Positions 16,865-26,715 of a stretch of DNA of 61,467 bases are shown here, piece by piece. Source of the stretch: an uncultured Planctomycetales bacterium (lineage in GTDB: Bacteria; Planctomycetota; Planctomycetia; Isosphaerales; Isosphaeraceae); NCBI GenBank assembly GCA_903926465.1, contig CAIYJE010000094.1, forward strand, positions 1 to 61,467, given 5' to 3'. How positions within the stretch are numbered: the first letter of the stretch is position 1; each line of letters begins with the position of its first letter. Under the pieces are notes generated by a model, which had not been told where the DNA came from, did not search any database, and worked only from the letters and a program-made list of their open reading frames with translations. A program made the translations under genes and the position numbers.

Positions 16865-18523
16865 TTACGGCAGTTGCCGTTTTTCATAATACGCGCTCAG
16901 GGCCCGCACGCGTCTGACCTGGTAAGAGACCACAACCCCTGTCAGCACGAGGCTGATCAAGAACAGGAGTCCCTCGATCGGCCGAGGTCGGTTCTGAGTT
17001 CCACCGACATCAAGGCTGTAGAGAACGCTGTAAGAGACGACCGTGAGGAACGTGGTCCACCAAACGGTCTTCTCGCGGAACCAGAGTCCTGAGGCCGCAA
17101 TCAAGAGCAGGTAACCGGCCACAAGCGGAGTCTGGAGCGCATCGGCGAACAGCAAAACGCTGGTCAACAGGATCAAGTCGGCCGTTGACCATGAGTAACG
17201 CGCGATCGTGGTCCAGCGCTCGCGTTTGAGCAATCCTTGAAAGAGCAACGAAGCGACCAGCCCCAGCGAGATGACCAGCATTAGCCGGCGATTGAGGGTG
17301 GGTTCCAGCCCCTGCACCCCCTGGAGTGCAAATTGATTGATCTGGGTTGAGATTCCGCAAAGGCCCAGTGTCACCAGCCGGGCAACCAGCGCAGGCTCAC
17401 GCTTGGCCCAGCGACGAACCCGCTGAATCAGACTGAGTTGGCGGGCGGAAATCGGTTCGCCCTGAAGGAAGTGTTTCAAGTCGTCGGCCAGTTCGTCGGC
17501 CGAGGCGTACCGGGCGGAAGGGGTCTTTTCCAGGCATTTGAGACATATCATCTCAAGCGGCTTGGGAAGGTCGGGCCGGAGCCGGGTTGGGGCCGTTGGC
17601 TCGCTTTCCAGAACCTGGACCAGGGTGTCCAGCGGGTTCGAGGCTTCAAAAGGCGGAGAGCCGGTGAGCAATTCGTAGAGGATGGCCCCCAGGCTGTAAA
17701 CATCACTCAGCGTGCCGACCTCATCGGTTTTCCCGGCCGCTTGTTCGGGTGCCATATAACTGGGCGTGCCGATGATGGCGCCACTGCGGGTGGCTTGTCC
17801 GTCTGACGACAGCATCTTGGCGAGCCCAAAATCGGTCACGCACGGCAGGCCCGCGCCATCGAGCAAAATGTTGGAAGGCTTGAGGTCACGGTGAACCACG
17901 CCCCGGCGGTGGAGTCGGCCTACGGCGCGGGCCACTTCCATGACTAGGCTTGCCGCGCGTTCCGCATCAATCGGGCCTTGCCGAACGATCTGGGCCAGGC
18001 TGGGGCCTGGCATGAATTCCATGGCGAAGAAGTGCTGGCCGTGGATCTGGCCCACATCATGGATGGCCACAATTCGAGGATCTTGCAGCCGGGCCGCTGC
18101 GCGTGCTTCGGCGTAAAATCGGGCCACCTGTTCAGGGTTCGCCAGGTGGCTAGCCAAAATCATTTTGACCGCGACCATTCGGTCGAGCTGCCGTTGATGG
18201 GCCTTGTACACAACCCCCATTCCGCCTCGGCCAATCTCTTCGATCAGCTCATAGGGGCCGAAATCGGCGGGTGGGAACGGGCTGGGGGATACCGGGCCAG
18301 AGCGAACCGCCCTCTCCTGCCCGTCCTCATGACTGCGCATGTTGTGGTCGAACTGGTCGCCCTGGCGATCGGTTGACAGGCCAGGCTGTTTTTGTCCCTG
18401 GGCGGTCCACATCCTGAGCATCGAGTCAGGATGCTGCTCACCATGCCCCGGTGGCGCTGATGGCGGCAGCGTGGGGTGGTCGGCAAGGGAAGCTCGCAAG
18501 GGGTCCGGCTCTTGTGTCGCCAT
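16865..18523 (-). CDS. membrane-anchored serine/threonine protein kinase
   Basis: Taken from the ATG at 18523 the product has 552 residues; an ATG at 18565 is also possible, and neither has a strong ribosome site. After a polar leader of about 85 residues comes a complete Hanks-type kinase domain: IGRGGMGVVYK (97-107), VAVK with the ATP-binding Lys at 120, HRDLKPSN with catalytic Asp213, DFG at 231 and the activation segment ending in GTPSYMAPEQ. The last 150-170 residues contain five or six hydrophobic helices, so the catalytic domain faces the cytoplasm. There is no outer sensor domain of the PASTA type. The leader has Ser/Thr residues that could be autophosphorylated. It faces the giant surface protein. 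Confidence 0.9.
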   Translation of the reverse strand: MATQEPDPLRASLADHPTLPPSAPPGHGEQHPDSMLRMWTAQGQKQPGLSTDRQGDQFDHNMRSHEDGQERAVRSGPVSPSPFPPADFGPYELIEEIGRGGMGVVYKAHQRQLDRMVAVKMILASHLANPEQVARFYAEARAAARLQDPRIVAIHDVGQIHGQHFFAMEFMPGPSLAQIVRQGPIDAERAASLVMEVARAVGRLHRRGVVHRDLKPSNILLDGAGLPCVTDFGLAKMLSSDGQATRSGAIIGTPSYMAPEQAAGKTDEVGTLSDVYSLGAILYELLTGSPPFEASNPLDTLVQVLESEPTAPTRLRPDLPKPLEMICLKCLEKTPSARYASADELADDLKHFLQGEPISARQLSLIQRVRRWAKREPALVARLVTLGLCGISTQINQFALQGVQGLEPTLNRRLMLVISLGLVASLLFQGLLKRERWTTIARYSWSTADLILLTSVLLFADALQTPLVAGYLLLIAASGLWFREKTVWWTTFLTVVSYSVLYSLDVGGTQNRPRPIEGLLFLISLVLTGVVVSYQVRRVRALSAYYEKRQLP

Positions 18524-18673
18524 TCGTTTGGCTCTTACCGGGATCTTCAGCGAGGCCAGTAACACGCTGGATCATACTCGGAACGGTTCCAGGAAACTAC
18601 CGGCTGAAGCCAGTCCTCCGGAATCGTTAGTTTTGGGCACTTGCGAGGTTGGAATGTGTGAGCCGGTTCGGAC

Positions 18674-20020
18674 TTACTTGCCAATACAGAACCGGCTGAA
18701 GATCCGGTCCAGAATGTCGTCGGTAACCACCTGGCCCAGCACGGCCCCCAGCGCGTCGATGGCGGCCCGGAGATCGAGTGAGACCAGATCCTGGGGGACA
18801 TGAAGGCTAAGCCCCGATGATGCATCCTGGAGCGCCAGGCTTGCTTCATTCAGGCTTTCTCGGCACCGAGCGCCTGTCGTCAGGGCTGCGGCATCCCCTT
18901 GCCCTGGCGTTTTCTGGAGCTGGTCCTGGATGGCCGCTTTCAGAGTCGGGATTCCGGCCCCAGAGGCGGCACTGGTGGCAATCCAGCCGGGCTCGGTGGG
19001 GGTCGCTCGATCAGATTGGGTCCAAACCCGAAGCGTGGCCTGTTGTTGCGCGGGGAGGAGAGCGGTGGGAAGGCCTTGTTGGGGTGAGCGGCAGAGCAAA
19101 ACGAGGTCGGCGGCGGCCAGTTGCTGGCTCTGATGATGCTGGGCCATCGCCAGAATCTCGTCCAGGGTCGGTTCCGCCCCGGCCGTGTCGATGAGTTCGA
19201 CCACCAGATCTCCGCAGTGGCAAATGCCGGTCAGGTAATCTCGGGTGGTGCCCGATTGGTCCGCGACCAGCGCCTGCCCGTTTTCGACCAGGGCATTGAA
19301 CAGCCGGCTTTTGCCCACGTTTGGGGCACCAACCAGAACCACTCTAGGTAACCGTTCTGGTCGGTCACGCTCGGTGAACTGGCGGGCTAGGTCGGCCAGC
19401 CAGATCGAGTGGCTTTCCATTTCCTGGGCTAGCCTGCTGCGTTCCAGGTCATCAACATCCGGTTCTTCGACAAAGTCTAGCGTGGCCTCCAGATGGGCCA
19501 CCAGGTCCAGCAACCCTTCTCGCAGTTTCCGCAACGGTTGAGACAGGCCGCCGGCCAGTTGCGCCAGTGCTGCCTGAAGCTGCGCCGGTTGACCCGCTTC
19601 AATCACTCCTAGAACGGCTTCGGCCTGGGTCAGATCAATTCTGCCCGCCAGAAAGGCACGCAGGGTGAACTCGCCAGGTTCGGCCAGCCTGGCCCCTTGG
19701 GCCAGACAGTCGGTAAGCACGGCTTGAACAATGGGAACCGAGCCTGTGGTGTGAATCTCGGCCAGGAACTGCCCAGTGTAAGTGCGAGGGGCCGGCCAAA
19801 GGCCGAGCCATGCTGGCACGGGAACCCGCAGCCCAGACACCCGGAGTGAGCCTGGAATCCGGCTGGCGCGGGTGGGCGAAAGCGAAAGATGGGGATCATC
19901 TGGTACAAAGTGCGCACTTGCCACGGTCCAGGCCTGCGAGCCGCTCAGGCGAACGATCCCGCGTGGCGCTGGTGCCAGAGGGGTCGCAATGGCTGCAATG
20001 GTCTCAGTTGAGTCAAGCAA
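18674..20020 (-). CDS. mnmE: tRNA modification GTPase MnmE
   Basis: With MnmG, this GTPase installs the carboxymethylaminomethyl group on U34 of some tRNAs. The 448 residues include the N-terminal folate-binding domain (TIAAIATPLAPAPRGIVRLSG; GEFTLRAFLAGRIDLTQAEAV), the helical domain, the inserted G domain with P-loop GAPNVGKS at 231-238 and DTAG, and the obligatory C-terminal CIGK (445-448). The G4 position reads TQSD rather than NKxD, a deviation that may weaken base selectivity. It lies 47 bases downstream of yidC, as in the common bacterial order yidC-mnmE. The assignment is firm. Confidence 0.95.
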   Translation of the reverse strand: MLDSTETIAAIATPLAPAPRGIVRLSGSQAWTVASAHFVPDDPHLSLSPTRASRIPGSLRVSGLRVPVPAWLGLWPAPRTYTGQFLAEIHTTGSVPIVQAVLTDCLAQGARLAEPGEFTLRAFLAGRIDLTQAEAVLGVIEAGQPAQLQAALAQLAGGLSQPLRKLREGLLDLVAHLEATLDFVEEPDVDDLERSRLAQEMESHSIWLADLARQFTERDRPERLPRVVLVGAPNVGKSRLFNALVENGQALVADQSGTTRDYLTGICHCGDLVVELIDTAGAEPTLDEILAMAQHHQSQQLAAADLVLLCRSPQQGLPTALLPAQQQATLRVWTQSDRATPTEPGWIATSAASGAGIPTLKAAIQDQLQKTPGQGDAAALTTGARCRESLNEASLALQDASSGLSLHVPQDLVSLDLRAAIDALGAVLGQVVTDDILDRIFSRFCIGK

Positions 20021-20067
20021 TCACTGGCCCCTGGTCAGATGCAGCGAACAGAAACGCACGTGGCGGT

Positions 20068-22284
20068 TTAGCCTCGCTTTTTGTCGGGCGGGTTGTTGCC
20101 ACCGTTCTTGGTGGGCCGCTTCCGGTCGTTCGTGCGATCTTTGTCTGAGTTGCGCACGGTTTTATCGTGAGCCGCGTCTTCCATCACCTGGTCCAGGCGC
20201 TCTTTGAGGCGGTCTCTCCAGCCGCCGGCCTCTTTGACGGGCGTGGCCGAGCGAGATCGAGAATTGGACTTGGAATCGGCCCCCTCGGCAATCGCTCCCG
20301 CTTCGGTCGCCAGCAGCGGCTTCACGGGGGTCGATTTCAGCAGCAAGCGTTCGCAAATCGACCACAGACTGCTGGTGATGAAGTACAGGCCTAGCCCTGA
20401 GGGAACCTTGTAAAACATCACGGCCATGACCAGCAGCATCACGTTCATGACTTGCTGCTGCTGTTTTTGCTCGGGCGTGGTTGCCGGCGGCGCGAACAGT
20501 TTAGTCTGGACCAGCATCAGGGCGACCACGGCAAACGGCAGCAGGTTGAAGTAAGGGCCGAGGATGGGCACTTCGCTCGGGAACTTGAACAGCATGTCGG
20601 GCGCGGCCAGGTTCGAGATCCACAGGAAGGGGGAATTTCTCAGGGCCACGCTGTTATTCAGCGCCTGCCAGAGCCCCAGGAAGATTGGCATCTGAATCAG
20701 CGGGAGAAGGCACCCGCCCATGGGGTTGACGCCGCTTTTCTTGTAAAGCAGCATCGTTTCCCGGCCAATCTTCTCTTTGTCATCCTTGTATTTCTCGCGA
20801 ATGGCCACCATCTGGGGCTGCAGATCTTGCATCCGCTTGGCGGCAATGGCCTGCTTGCGGCTGAGCGGGAAAATGCAGAGCCGCACCACAATCGTGAGCA
20901 GGATGATGGCAATTCCATAGCTACCGCGCTGGCCGCCAAGGAACCCGGCCACGGTTTTCGTCACGCCATAAATCTGGTCGAGCAACGGGGCAATTACGTT
21001 GCGTGCCAGGTAGGTGGCCAGCGTCCCGATGACGGGAATCTGCCAACCTTTGCGATAGGCCGTCAGCTCTTCAGCGCCAAACGGGGCCAGGGCTTCCGCG
21101 GTTTTCGGGCCCGAAAAGAACGAGTAAGACTGAGCGACCGGGGTGCCGGCGGTCAGCGTGAGCGGCCTGGACTCGACCACCACCGAGACCTCAGACTTCA
21201 GCTTGTCGGCGGTGGGCCTGATCACCGTGGCCAGGGTCCGTTCATCGTGCCGAAGTTCAGGCGATGCTGGGATTGGGTCCGGCTCCAGGAAGGCTGCGAA
21301 ATACTGGTTCTCAATGCCCGCGAATTTCAGGGGGAGACTTGTGGTGCGGATCGGATCGCCCTGGGCTTCTTTGTCCAGCACGTCGCTTGGGGTCTTGGTC
21401 TCAAGTTCGGTGACCGCGCCGTTGATCTTGCCAAAGAAGAGATCTCGGAAGCTGGTGTTGTACCATTCTCCTTCGATCGGCAGGCCGTACGGGCCCAGAA
21501 GCCGGTAAGCCAGGGTTTGGGGCTTGTCACTGCTGAACGAAATTCCCAGTTCCAGCCCGTCGACCCCCTTCCGGAGGCCCAGCGTTTTGGTAACCGTGAG
21601 CCCGAGCGCGGGCACGGTGGTTTGGAACACCACCGCTTCGCCTTCAAGGCGTCGGGTCTCGGGATCGGCTTCCAAGGGGCGGACAATCCGGCCCTGATCG
21701 TCGGGAACCGATTCCCACAGGTTGTCGCCAAGCGAGTAAACCGCGGGTGGCAGTTCATCCTTGCGCGGGACAACCACCTGGAGCGAAAGCGGCGGGCCGA
21801 AGGCGTCTGGGAAGCTCACGGGATCTGCATCAAGGAGGGTCAGCGGCGTGCCACGATCCTTTTTATCGAGCAGTTCGGTTTGGTGCTGGGCCAAAATCAC
21901 CCGTCGGACGCCCGCACCACGCTGAGCAAGCTGGACCTGAATGCGATATTCAGACGCTGGATTTGTGGGTTGATTGGTGCTACCCAGAACAAGCTGGTCT
22001 GCGGGAACCAGCTTCACGTCGGTGCCAGCCGCAGCGGGCACCGCGGGATCGGCCGTCAGCGCGGCCGTGGTACCGGTCTCCGGGCTGAAAGCGGCCGGGG
22101 CGTTGGGATCGTTGGCAAACGCCTTGGTTGGGCCGCCTTCATCTTCGGCCGCTAGCTCAGCGGCCGCATCGGGCGCAGGGGGACGCTTGGGAGTGAGCCC
22201 CAGCGCGTCGAGGAGGTACTGTGCCCCGAGCGCAAGCCCCAGAGACATGACAAAGAAAAGAATCCAGCGCTTATGGTCGCTCAT
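20068..22284 (-). CDS. yidC: membrane protein insertase YidC with basic C-terminal tail
   Basis: YidC inserts and folds inner-membrane proteins, alone or with Sec. I start at the ATG at 22284, directly before the first helix (DHKRWILFFVMSLGLALG); an upstream frame to 22350 has no support. The 738 residues comprise helix 1, a large periplasmic beta-sandwich domain (about 70-430), then the conserved insertase core with YGIAIILLTIVVRLCIFPL, the cytoplasmic hairpin (AAKRMQDLQPQM, REKYKDDKEK) and GGCLLPLIQMPIFLGLWQAL. The tail of about 90 residues after the last helix is strongly basic and ends in KKRG. Such tails in planctomycete YidC have been linked to ribosome binding. mnmE follows. Confidence 0.96.
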   Translation of the reverse strand: MSDHKRWILFFVMSLGLALGAQYLLDALGLTPKRPPAPDAAAELAAEDEGGPTKAFANDPNAPAAFSPETGTTAALTADPAVPAAAGTDVKLVPADQLVLGSTNQPTNPASEYRIQVQLAQRGAGVRRVILAQHQTELLDKKDRGTPLTLLDADPVSFPDAFGPPLSLQVVVPRKDELPPAVYSLGDNLWESVPDDQGRIVRPLEADPETRRLEGEAVVFQTTVPALGLTVTKTLGLRKGVDGLELGISFSSDKPQTLAYRLLGPYGLPIEGEWYNTSFRDLFFGKINGAVTELETKTPSDVLDKEAQGDPIRTTSLPLKFAGIENQYFAAFLEPDPIPASPELRHDERTLATVIRPTADKLKSEVSVVVESRPLTLTAGTPVAQSYSFFSGPKTAEALAPFGAEELTAYRKGWQIPVIGTLATYLARNVIAPLLDQIYGVTKTVAGFLGGQRGSYGIAIILLTIVVRLCIFPLSRKQAIAAKRMQDLQPQMVAIREKYKDDKEKIGRETMLLYKKSGVNPMGGCLLPLIQMPIFLGLWQALNNSVALRNSPFLWISNLAAPDMLFKFPSEVPILGPYFNLLPFAVVALMLVQTKLFAPPATTPEQKQQQQVMNVMLLVMAVMFYKVPSGLGLYFITSSLWSICERLLLKSTPVKPLLATEAGAIAEGADSKSNSRSRSATPVKEAGGWRDRLKERLDQVMEDAAHDKTVRNSDKDRTNDRKRPTKNGGNNPPDKKRG

Positions 22285-22346
22285 CAGACGGTTGCTCACA
22301 GGGCGTAGGGGGTGGGTCGACTGCAGCCGGGCGAAAGGCCCGCCGA

Positions 22347-23165
22347 TCAACGCCCCTGACGAAGCCGGTCACCCAGGAATGGGTCGAGGTCCGGCACGTC
22401 ATAAATCTTTCGGATGGTTGTTTCAAAGTCATACGGGACACGACGATAAGACAGCTTCACAGGTCCAGAGATAAAGCTTTCGGGACCGCTGGCAGAGTCT
22501 GCCTGGCCGTCCATCAGCTTGCTGGTGTGCTGATCTTCAATGACCACGTAGCAAGAACGCGAGTCGCCGTCTCTGGGCTGGCCAACCGAGCCCACGTTGA
22601 TCATGGCCTTGCCATCACCCAAGGTGTATTCGTGGCCAATTTCGTCTGGTGAGAAGAACTGGAAGCTTTCGGTGAAAATCCCAGGAACGTGGGTATGCCC
22701 CTGAAAGCAGAAGCGTTCAACAAGCTGGAACAGCCGATCCATCTTGCGGTGATTGTAAATGTCTTCCGGAAAGACGTACTCACTCAGCGGGTTGCGGGCC
22801 GACCCGTGCACGAACAGATACCCACTCAGTCGTTTGGCCCTGGGGAGCTCAGAAAGATACTCCCAACGCGCTTCGTTCTTTCGATCGTTCTGGTTTTCGA
22901 GCTGGGAACGGGTCCAGAAGATGGCCCGCTCGGCACCAATATTGAAACCTTCGGGATCAAAAAGTGCCCCCTGGTCATGGTTGCCAAGCAGACAGAGGCT
23001 GCAGTTGGCTTTGACCAAGTCTATGCATTCGCGAGGATTAGGGCCGTAGCCAATCACGTCGCCAAGACAGATAATTTCGTCGATGTTCTGTTGATGGATG
23101 TCGGCCAGCACAGACTCAAGAGCTTCGACATTGCCATGGATGTCACTGATCAACGCGCGACGCAC
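22347..23165 (-). CDS. calcineurin-like metallophosphoesterase
   Basis: The 272-residue product has all motifs of a binuclear metallophosphatase: SDIHGN near the start, [15 protein letters not shown], and GHTHVPG. The spacing, and the short GYGPNP loop, are those of the PrpE/YfcE-like single-domain group, which act on nucleotides, cyclic phosphodiesters or phosphoproteins. I chose GTG at 23165 because GAGG lies eight bases upstream and the motif SDIHGN then begins at residue 7; the ATG at 23255 gives a leader without family character. It lies 62 bases upstream of yidC on the same strand and diverges from tsaB. The substrate is unknown. Confidence 0.85.
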   Translation of the reverse strand: MRRALISDIHGNVEALESVLADIHQQNIDEIICLGDVIGYGPNPRECIDLVKANCSLCLLGNHDQGALFDPEGFNIGAERAIFWTRSQLENQNDRKNEARWEYLSELPRAKRLSGYLFVHGSARNPLSEYVFPEDIYNHRKMDRLFQLVERFCFQGHTHVPGIFTESFQFFSPDEIGHEYTLGDGKAMINVGSVGQPRDGDSRSCYVVIEDQHTSKLMDGQADSASGPESFISGPVKLSYRRVPYDFETTIRKIYDVPDLDPFLGDRLRQGR

Positions 23166-23404
23166 CAGATAATCCTCGCTTGCCCAGGAAGGACGCACGG
23201 CCGGACCACAAATCAGCGGAAGTCGACGAGTCCCGCGTCGCAACCTTAGATACAATGACTTTAAGTGTGATTCGTCGCAGATTCAAGTCAACCACAGAAA
23301 CACAAGGCTGAGCGGACTTCACTCGGCCGTGTTATCCTCACAGGCCAACCCTCACGTTGTGCCTTAATCTGGCTTTAAACATCACCTTTTGGAAAGGTCC
23401 GTGC

Positions 23405-24130
23405 TTGATTCCGATTGTTCTGGCACTTGAAACTTCCACGCCTCAGGGAATCATTGCGCTCGGCCTGAGCGATGGTCAAATTCTCTGCTCGGGGCCTGAG
23501 ATCTCGCGTCAGCACGCCTGCACCCTGGTTCCCGCCATTCAAAAATTGCTCGATACCGCAGGCTTGAAGCTTGACCAGGTTGAGGCCATTGCCGTCGGAT
23601 TGGGGCCCGGTTCGTTCACGGGCCTACGGGTGGGACTTACGGTCGCCAAAACCTTGTCGTACGCCACCGGCGCCCGCCTGATCGGGCTGCCCAGCCTGGA
23701 GGTTATTGCGTGCAATTTGCGCAACCCCCTCAAAAGACCAGTGGTTGTGGCAGACGCCCAACGTGGTGAGTGGTACGTTGCCCGATATCAACAGGCCGGC
23801 CCCGAGCCGACCGGTCGACCCATTGCCACCCGGCCCTTGTCCATTGAGCCGGTTCAGCGGGTGATTGAGACTCTGGATCCCGACGAGGTTCTGCTGGGCC
23901 CATCCATTGATCGACTGCGGAGCCGAGCGGAATTGCCGGCCGGTGTGGCGGTTTGTGAGCCGGGCAGAGACTATCCAGAGGCTGAACCGCTGGTCAGACT
24001 GGCCAGGGTGGCGTTGCTGGCCGGGGTTTTTGAAAACCCGATGAGTTTGGAACCGATTTACGTGCGTAAGAGTGCGGCCGAAGAGAAGGCCGATCAGGCC
24101 GTACCCGAAACCCAGCCGCCCGGACGGTAG
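23405..24130 (+). CDS. tsaB: tRNA t6A biosynthesis protein TsaB
   Basis: TsaB forms the core dimer with TsaD that transfers threonylcarbamoyl to A37 of ANN-decoding tRNAs. The N-terminal ASKHA-fold half is clear: ALETSTPQGIIAL, then VEAIAVGLGPGSFTGLRVGL and AKTLSYATGARLIGL. The start is probably TTG at 23405, where AAAGG is about nine bases upstream and the next residues (IPIVLALETS) match the family start; an ATG at 23357 would add 16 odd residues. The product is 241 residues, normal for the family. The C-terminus carries EPIYVRKSAAE, also conserved. The methyltransferase gene starts two bases after its stop. Confidence 0.92.
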   Translation: MIPIVLALETSTPQGIIALGLSDGQILCSGPEISRQHACTLVPAIQKLLDTAGLKLDQVEAIAVGLGPGSFTGLRVGLTVAKTLSYATGARLIGLPSLEVIACNLRNPLKRPVVVADAQRGEWYVARYQQAGPEPTGRPIATRPLSIEPVQRVIETLDPDEVLLGPSIDRLRSRAELPAGVAVCEPGRDYPEAEPLVRLARVALLAGVFENPMSLEPIYVRKSAAEEKADQAVPETQPPGR

Positions 24131-24132
24131 CC

Positions 24133-24969
24133 ATGAGTGTGAACCAGTCGCGAACCAAATCCACGTACGACTTGCAGTGGAACCGATTTCGGATCGTGCG
24201 ACCCGAGGAGGATCGGGCGACCTTTCTGGCCCGAACCGGGGTAACCCCACAGGAAATTGCGGGCCGCGTGGTGCTGGATGCCGGGTGCGGCATGGGGCGT
24301 TACTTGAAGGTGGCCTCTGGGTTTGGGCCTGGCTTGCTTGTGGGAATTGACCTCAGCGGTGCGGTTCGAGCGGCACAAGACGCCACCCAGAGCCTGGGTC
24401 AGGTACAAATTGTGCAGGGCGACTTGCTTCGCCCTCCGTTCCCTGAGCAAAAGTTTGACCTGATTTACAGCCTGGGGGTACTTGACCACACGCCAGACCC
24501 CAAGGCGGCGTTTCTGGCCTTGGCCCGGTTGCTGGTGCCTGGCGGGCGAATTGTGATCTGGGTGTACGAGCAGGAACGCGGAATTCTGGAGTGGGTCAAA
24601 GACGTCCAGCGCGCGGTTTCAACCCGGCTGCCCTTGCCCGTACTGGTCGGTTTCAGCCGGTTGATGGCCCCCGTGGGCGGCCTGAAGCGTCGCCTGATGG
24701 CCAGCCGGTTCCGGCCCATCGAACGGGCAGGCGTGGCGTTGCACGTGCTCACGCTGGGGGTTTCCATGCACCCCGACCCCGAAGTTCGGGTGTGCGACAC
24801 CTTGGACTGGTACGCCCCCAAATTCATGTCGCGGCATAACTGGGCCGAAGTTCGGGGCTGGTTCGAGCAGGCGGGCCTGGTTGACATTACTAATGTGGGT
24901 CTGGCTCAAGATTTCTTCCATGAAGGACAAGGGAACGGCGTCAACGTGATTGGACGTCGGCCAGAGTAG
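24133..24969 (+). CDS. class I SAM-dependent methyltransferase (Methyltransf_11 type)
   Basis: The 278 residues have a clear SAM-binding core: VVLDAGCGMGRYLKVA (motif I) near 55, VGIDLSGAV, a motif with VQGDLLRPPFPEQKFDLIYSLGVLDHTPDPKAAF split over the next 60 residues, and LLVPGGRIVIWVYE. This is the Methyltransf_11/25 pattern of small-molecule methylases. After the core, an insert of about 60 residues (about 155-215) carries many basic residues and may hold the substrate lid. The ATG lies two bases after tsaB, so the two are very likely one operon, but the pairing does not identify the substrate. The fold is certain; the role is open. Confidence 0.85.
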   Translation: MSVNQSRTKSTYDLQWNRFRIVRPEEDRATFLARTGVTPQEIAGRVVLDAGCGMGRYLKVASGFGPGLLVGIDLSGAVRAAQDATQSLGQVQIVQGDLLRPPFPEQKFDLIYSLGVLDHTPDPKAAFLALARLLVPGGRIVIWVYEQERGILEWVKDVQRAVSTRLPLPVLVGFSRLMAPVGGLKRRLMASRFRPIERAGVALHVLTLGVSMHPDPEVRVCDTLDWYAPKFMSRHNWAEVRGWFEQAGLVDITNVGLAQDFFHEGQGNGVNVIGRRPE

Positions 24970-25119
24970 GCTGCTTGCCCCTGGGTCGGTTCCTGGATCG
25001 GGCATGTTGACTTGAACTCTTGCGGCTGAGTCCTCTAGACTTTGCGCAGATCTAGGGGCAACCTCGGCAGTTTGGCCTGTTCATGTTCCCTGTGTCTGGC
25101 ATCTATCCGTGAGGGTCCG

Positions 25120-26670
25120 ATGGCTTCCCCCGCACCAGCCTCAGAGTCCAATCCCCTCCGGGCGTTTCTTCCACGCACCCGGGTGCCTGAGCCTTGCACT
25201 GTGGTTTTGTTTGGGGCCACCGGCGACCTGGTGCATCGGAAGCTTGCCCCGGCCCTGATGCGTTTGGCCGTGGAAGGTCAGATGCCGGCGGAATTTGCCG
25301 TGGTGGGGTTTGCGCGTCGAGATTGGGACGACAACCAGTTCCGGGCCGAATTGCATACCAGCCTGTCCAAGTCGAATATCCCCGACTTTGAGCAAACCTG
25401 GCCAGACTTTCAGCAGCACCTTTTGTTCAGCGCGGGGACCTTTGATGATCCCGAGGCGTTTCAGCGCCTGAAGCAAACCTTGGAGCGTGCAGACCAGACG
25501 CTGGGAACGCGTGGCAATCGGCTCTTCTACCTGGCGGTGGCCCCTGAATTCTTTGCCAAAATTGTGGAGCAACTGGGTGCTGCCGGCCTGATCGACCCGC
25601 CCCAGCAAGACGGCCCCTGGAGCCGGGTGGTGATTGAGAAGCCGTTTGGGAACGATCTTGAGAGCGCCCGGGCCCTGGATCGTGAGCTTTCCCAGTATCT
25701 CTCGGAACGCCAGACCTACCGGATTGATCACTACCTTGGCAAGGAAACGGTCCAGAACATTCTGGCGCTCCGGTTTGCCAACACCATCTTTGAGCCGATC
25801 TGGAACCGCGACCACGTGCGCAGTGTGCAGATTACGGTGGCGGAAGAGGTGGGTATGCCGGGCGGTCGGGGTGCCTATTATGATACGGCTGGCGCGATCC
25901 GGGACATGGTTCAGAACCACATGATGCAGCTGCTCTGCCTGGTGGCGATGGAGCCGCCCGTGGATCTTGAGGCCGACTCGGTTCGCAATGAGAAGGTGAA
26001 GGTGCTCCAATCACTGCCGCGCTGGTCGGCTGAGGATGTGGCCCAGAATGTGGTCAAGGGGCAGTACGTCACCGGCTCAATTCAGGGGAAGGAAGTCCCT
26101 CCATTTCGGCAAGAAAAGGGGGTTCCGCCAGACTCCCTCACAGATACCTATGTGGCGATCAGGCTAACGCTGAACAACTGGCGCTGGGCGGGGGTGCCGT
26201 TTTACCTCCGCACCGGCAAGAGTTTGCCCAAGCGGGCCACGGAGATCTCGATCCAGTTTGACACGCCCCCTGTGCAATTATTTGAGCCCCAAGATGAGGG
26301 GAGCGGCGGAGCAAACCTGCTCGTGTTGCGAATTCAGCCCAATGAGGGGGCCAGCCTGGCGTTCCAGGCCAAGGTGCCAGGCTCACGCCGCCGGCTCCAG
26401 GAAGTGCGGATGGACTTCCGCTACGGCACGGCGTTCGCGTCTCCACCGCCCGAGGCTTACGAGCGGCTGTTGATTGACGCCATGCTGGGTGACCCCACGC
26501 TGTACACACGGATTGACGAGGTTGAGAACGCCTGGGAGTTCATCTCACCCATTCTCAAGGCGTGGGAGGAACACAAGATTGAGCCGGCAACCTACCAGGC
26601 GGGAAGCTGGGGGCCGACCGAGGCCGACCAGTTGCTGGAACGCGATGGTGCGCGCTGGCGGAGGCTGTGA
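25120..26670 (+). CDS. zwf: glucose-6-phosphate 1-dehydrogenase
   Basis: The enzyme oxidises glucose 6-phosphate to 6-phosphogluconolactone with NADP+, the entry to the oxidative pentose phosphate pathway. The 516 residues show the dinucleotide site VVLFGATGDLVHRKLAPAL (about 28-46), the signature RIDHYLGKE with the catalytic His region near 205, and the conserved EKPFG. I use the ATG at 25120, which follows GAGGG with tight spacing; the frame extends to 25042 but lacks homology there. Its assembly partner opcA is about 7.4 kb downstream rather than adjacent. The Ogt-type gene follows 45 bases on. Confidence 0.96.
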   Translation: MASPAPASESNPLRAFLPRTRVPEPCTVVLFGATGDLVHRKLAPALMRLAVEGQMPAEFAVVGFARRDWDDNQFRAELHTSLSKSNIPDFEQTWPDFQQHLLFSAGTFDDPEAFQRLKQTLERADQTLGTRGNRLFYLAVAPEFFAKIVEQLGAAGLIDPPQQDGPWSRVVIEKPFGNDLESARALDRELSQYLSERQTYRIDHYLGKETVQNILALRFANTIFEPIWNRDHVRSVQITVAEEVGMPGGRGAYYDTAGAIRDMVQNHMMQLLCLVAMEPPVDLEADSVRNEKVKVLQSLPRWSAEDVAQNVVKGQYVTGSIQGKEVPPFRQEKGVPPDSLTDTYVAIRLTLNNWRWAGVPFYLRTGKSLPKRATEISIQFDTPPVQLFEPQDEGSGGANLLVLRIQPNEGASLAFQAKVPGSRRRLQEVRMDFRYGTAFASPPPEAYERLLIDAMLGDPTLYTRIDEVENAWEFISPILKAWEEHKIEPATYQAGSWGPTEADQLLERDGARWRRL

Positions 26671-26715
26671 GCCGCATTGATGGATGCCATTTTTAGATCT
26701 CTGAGATGAAACACG

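Noticed and set aside
20452-22155. 567-residue plus-strand frame across yidC
   Set aside because: It is a shadow of yidC with no fold or family features.
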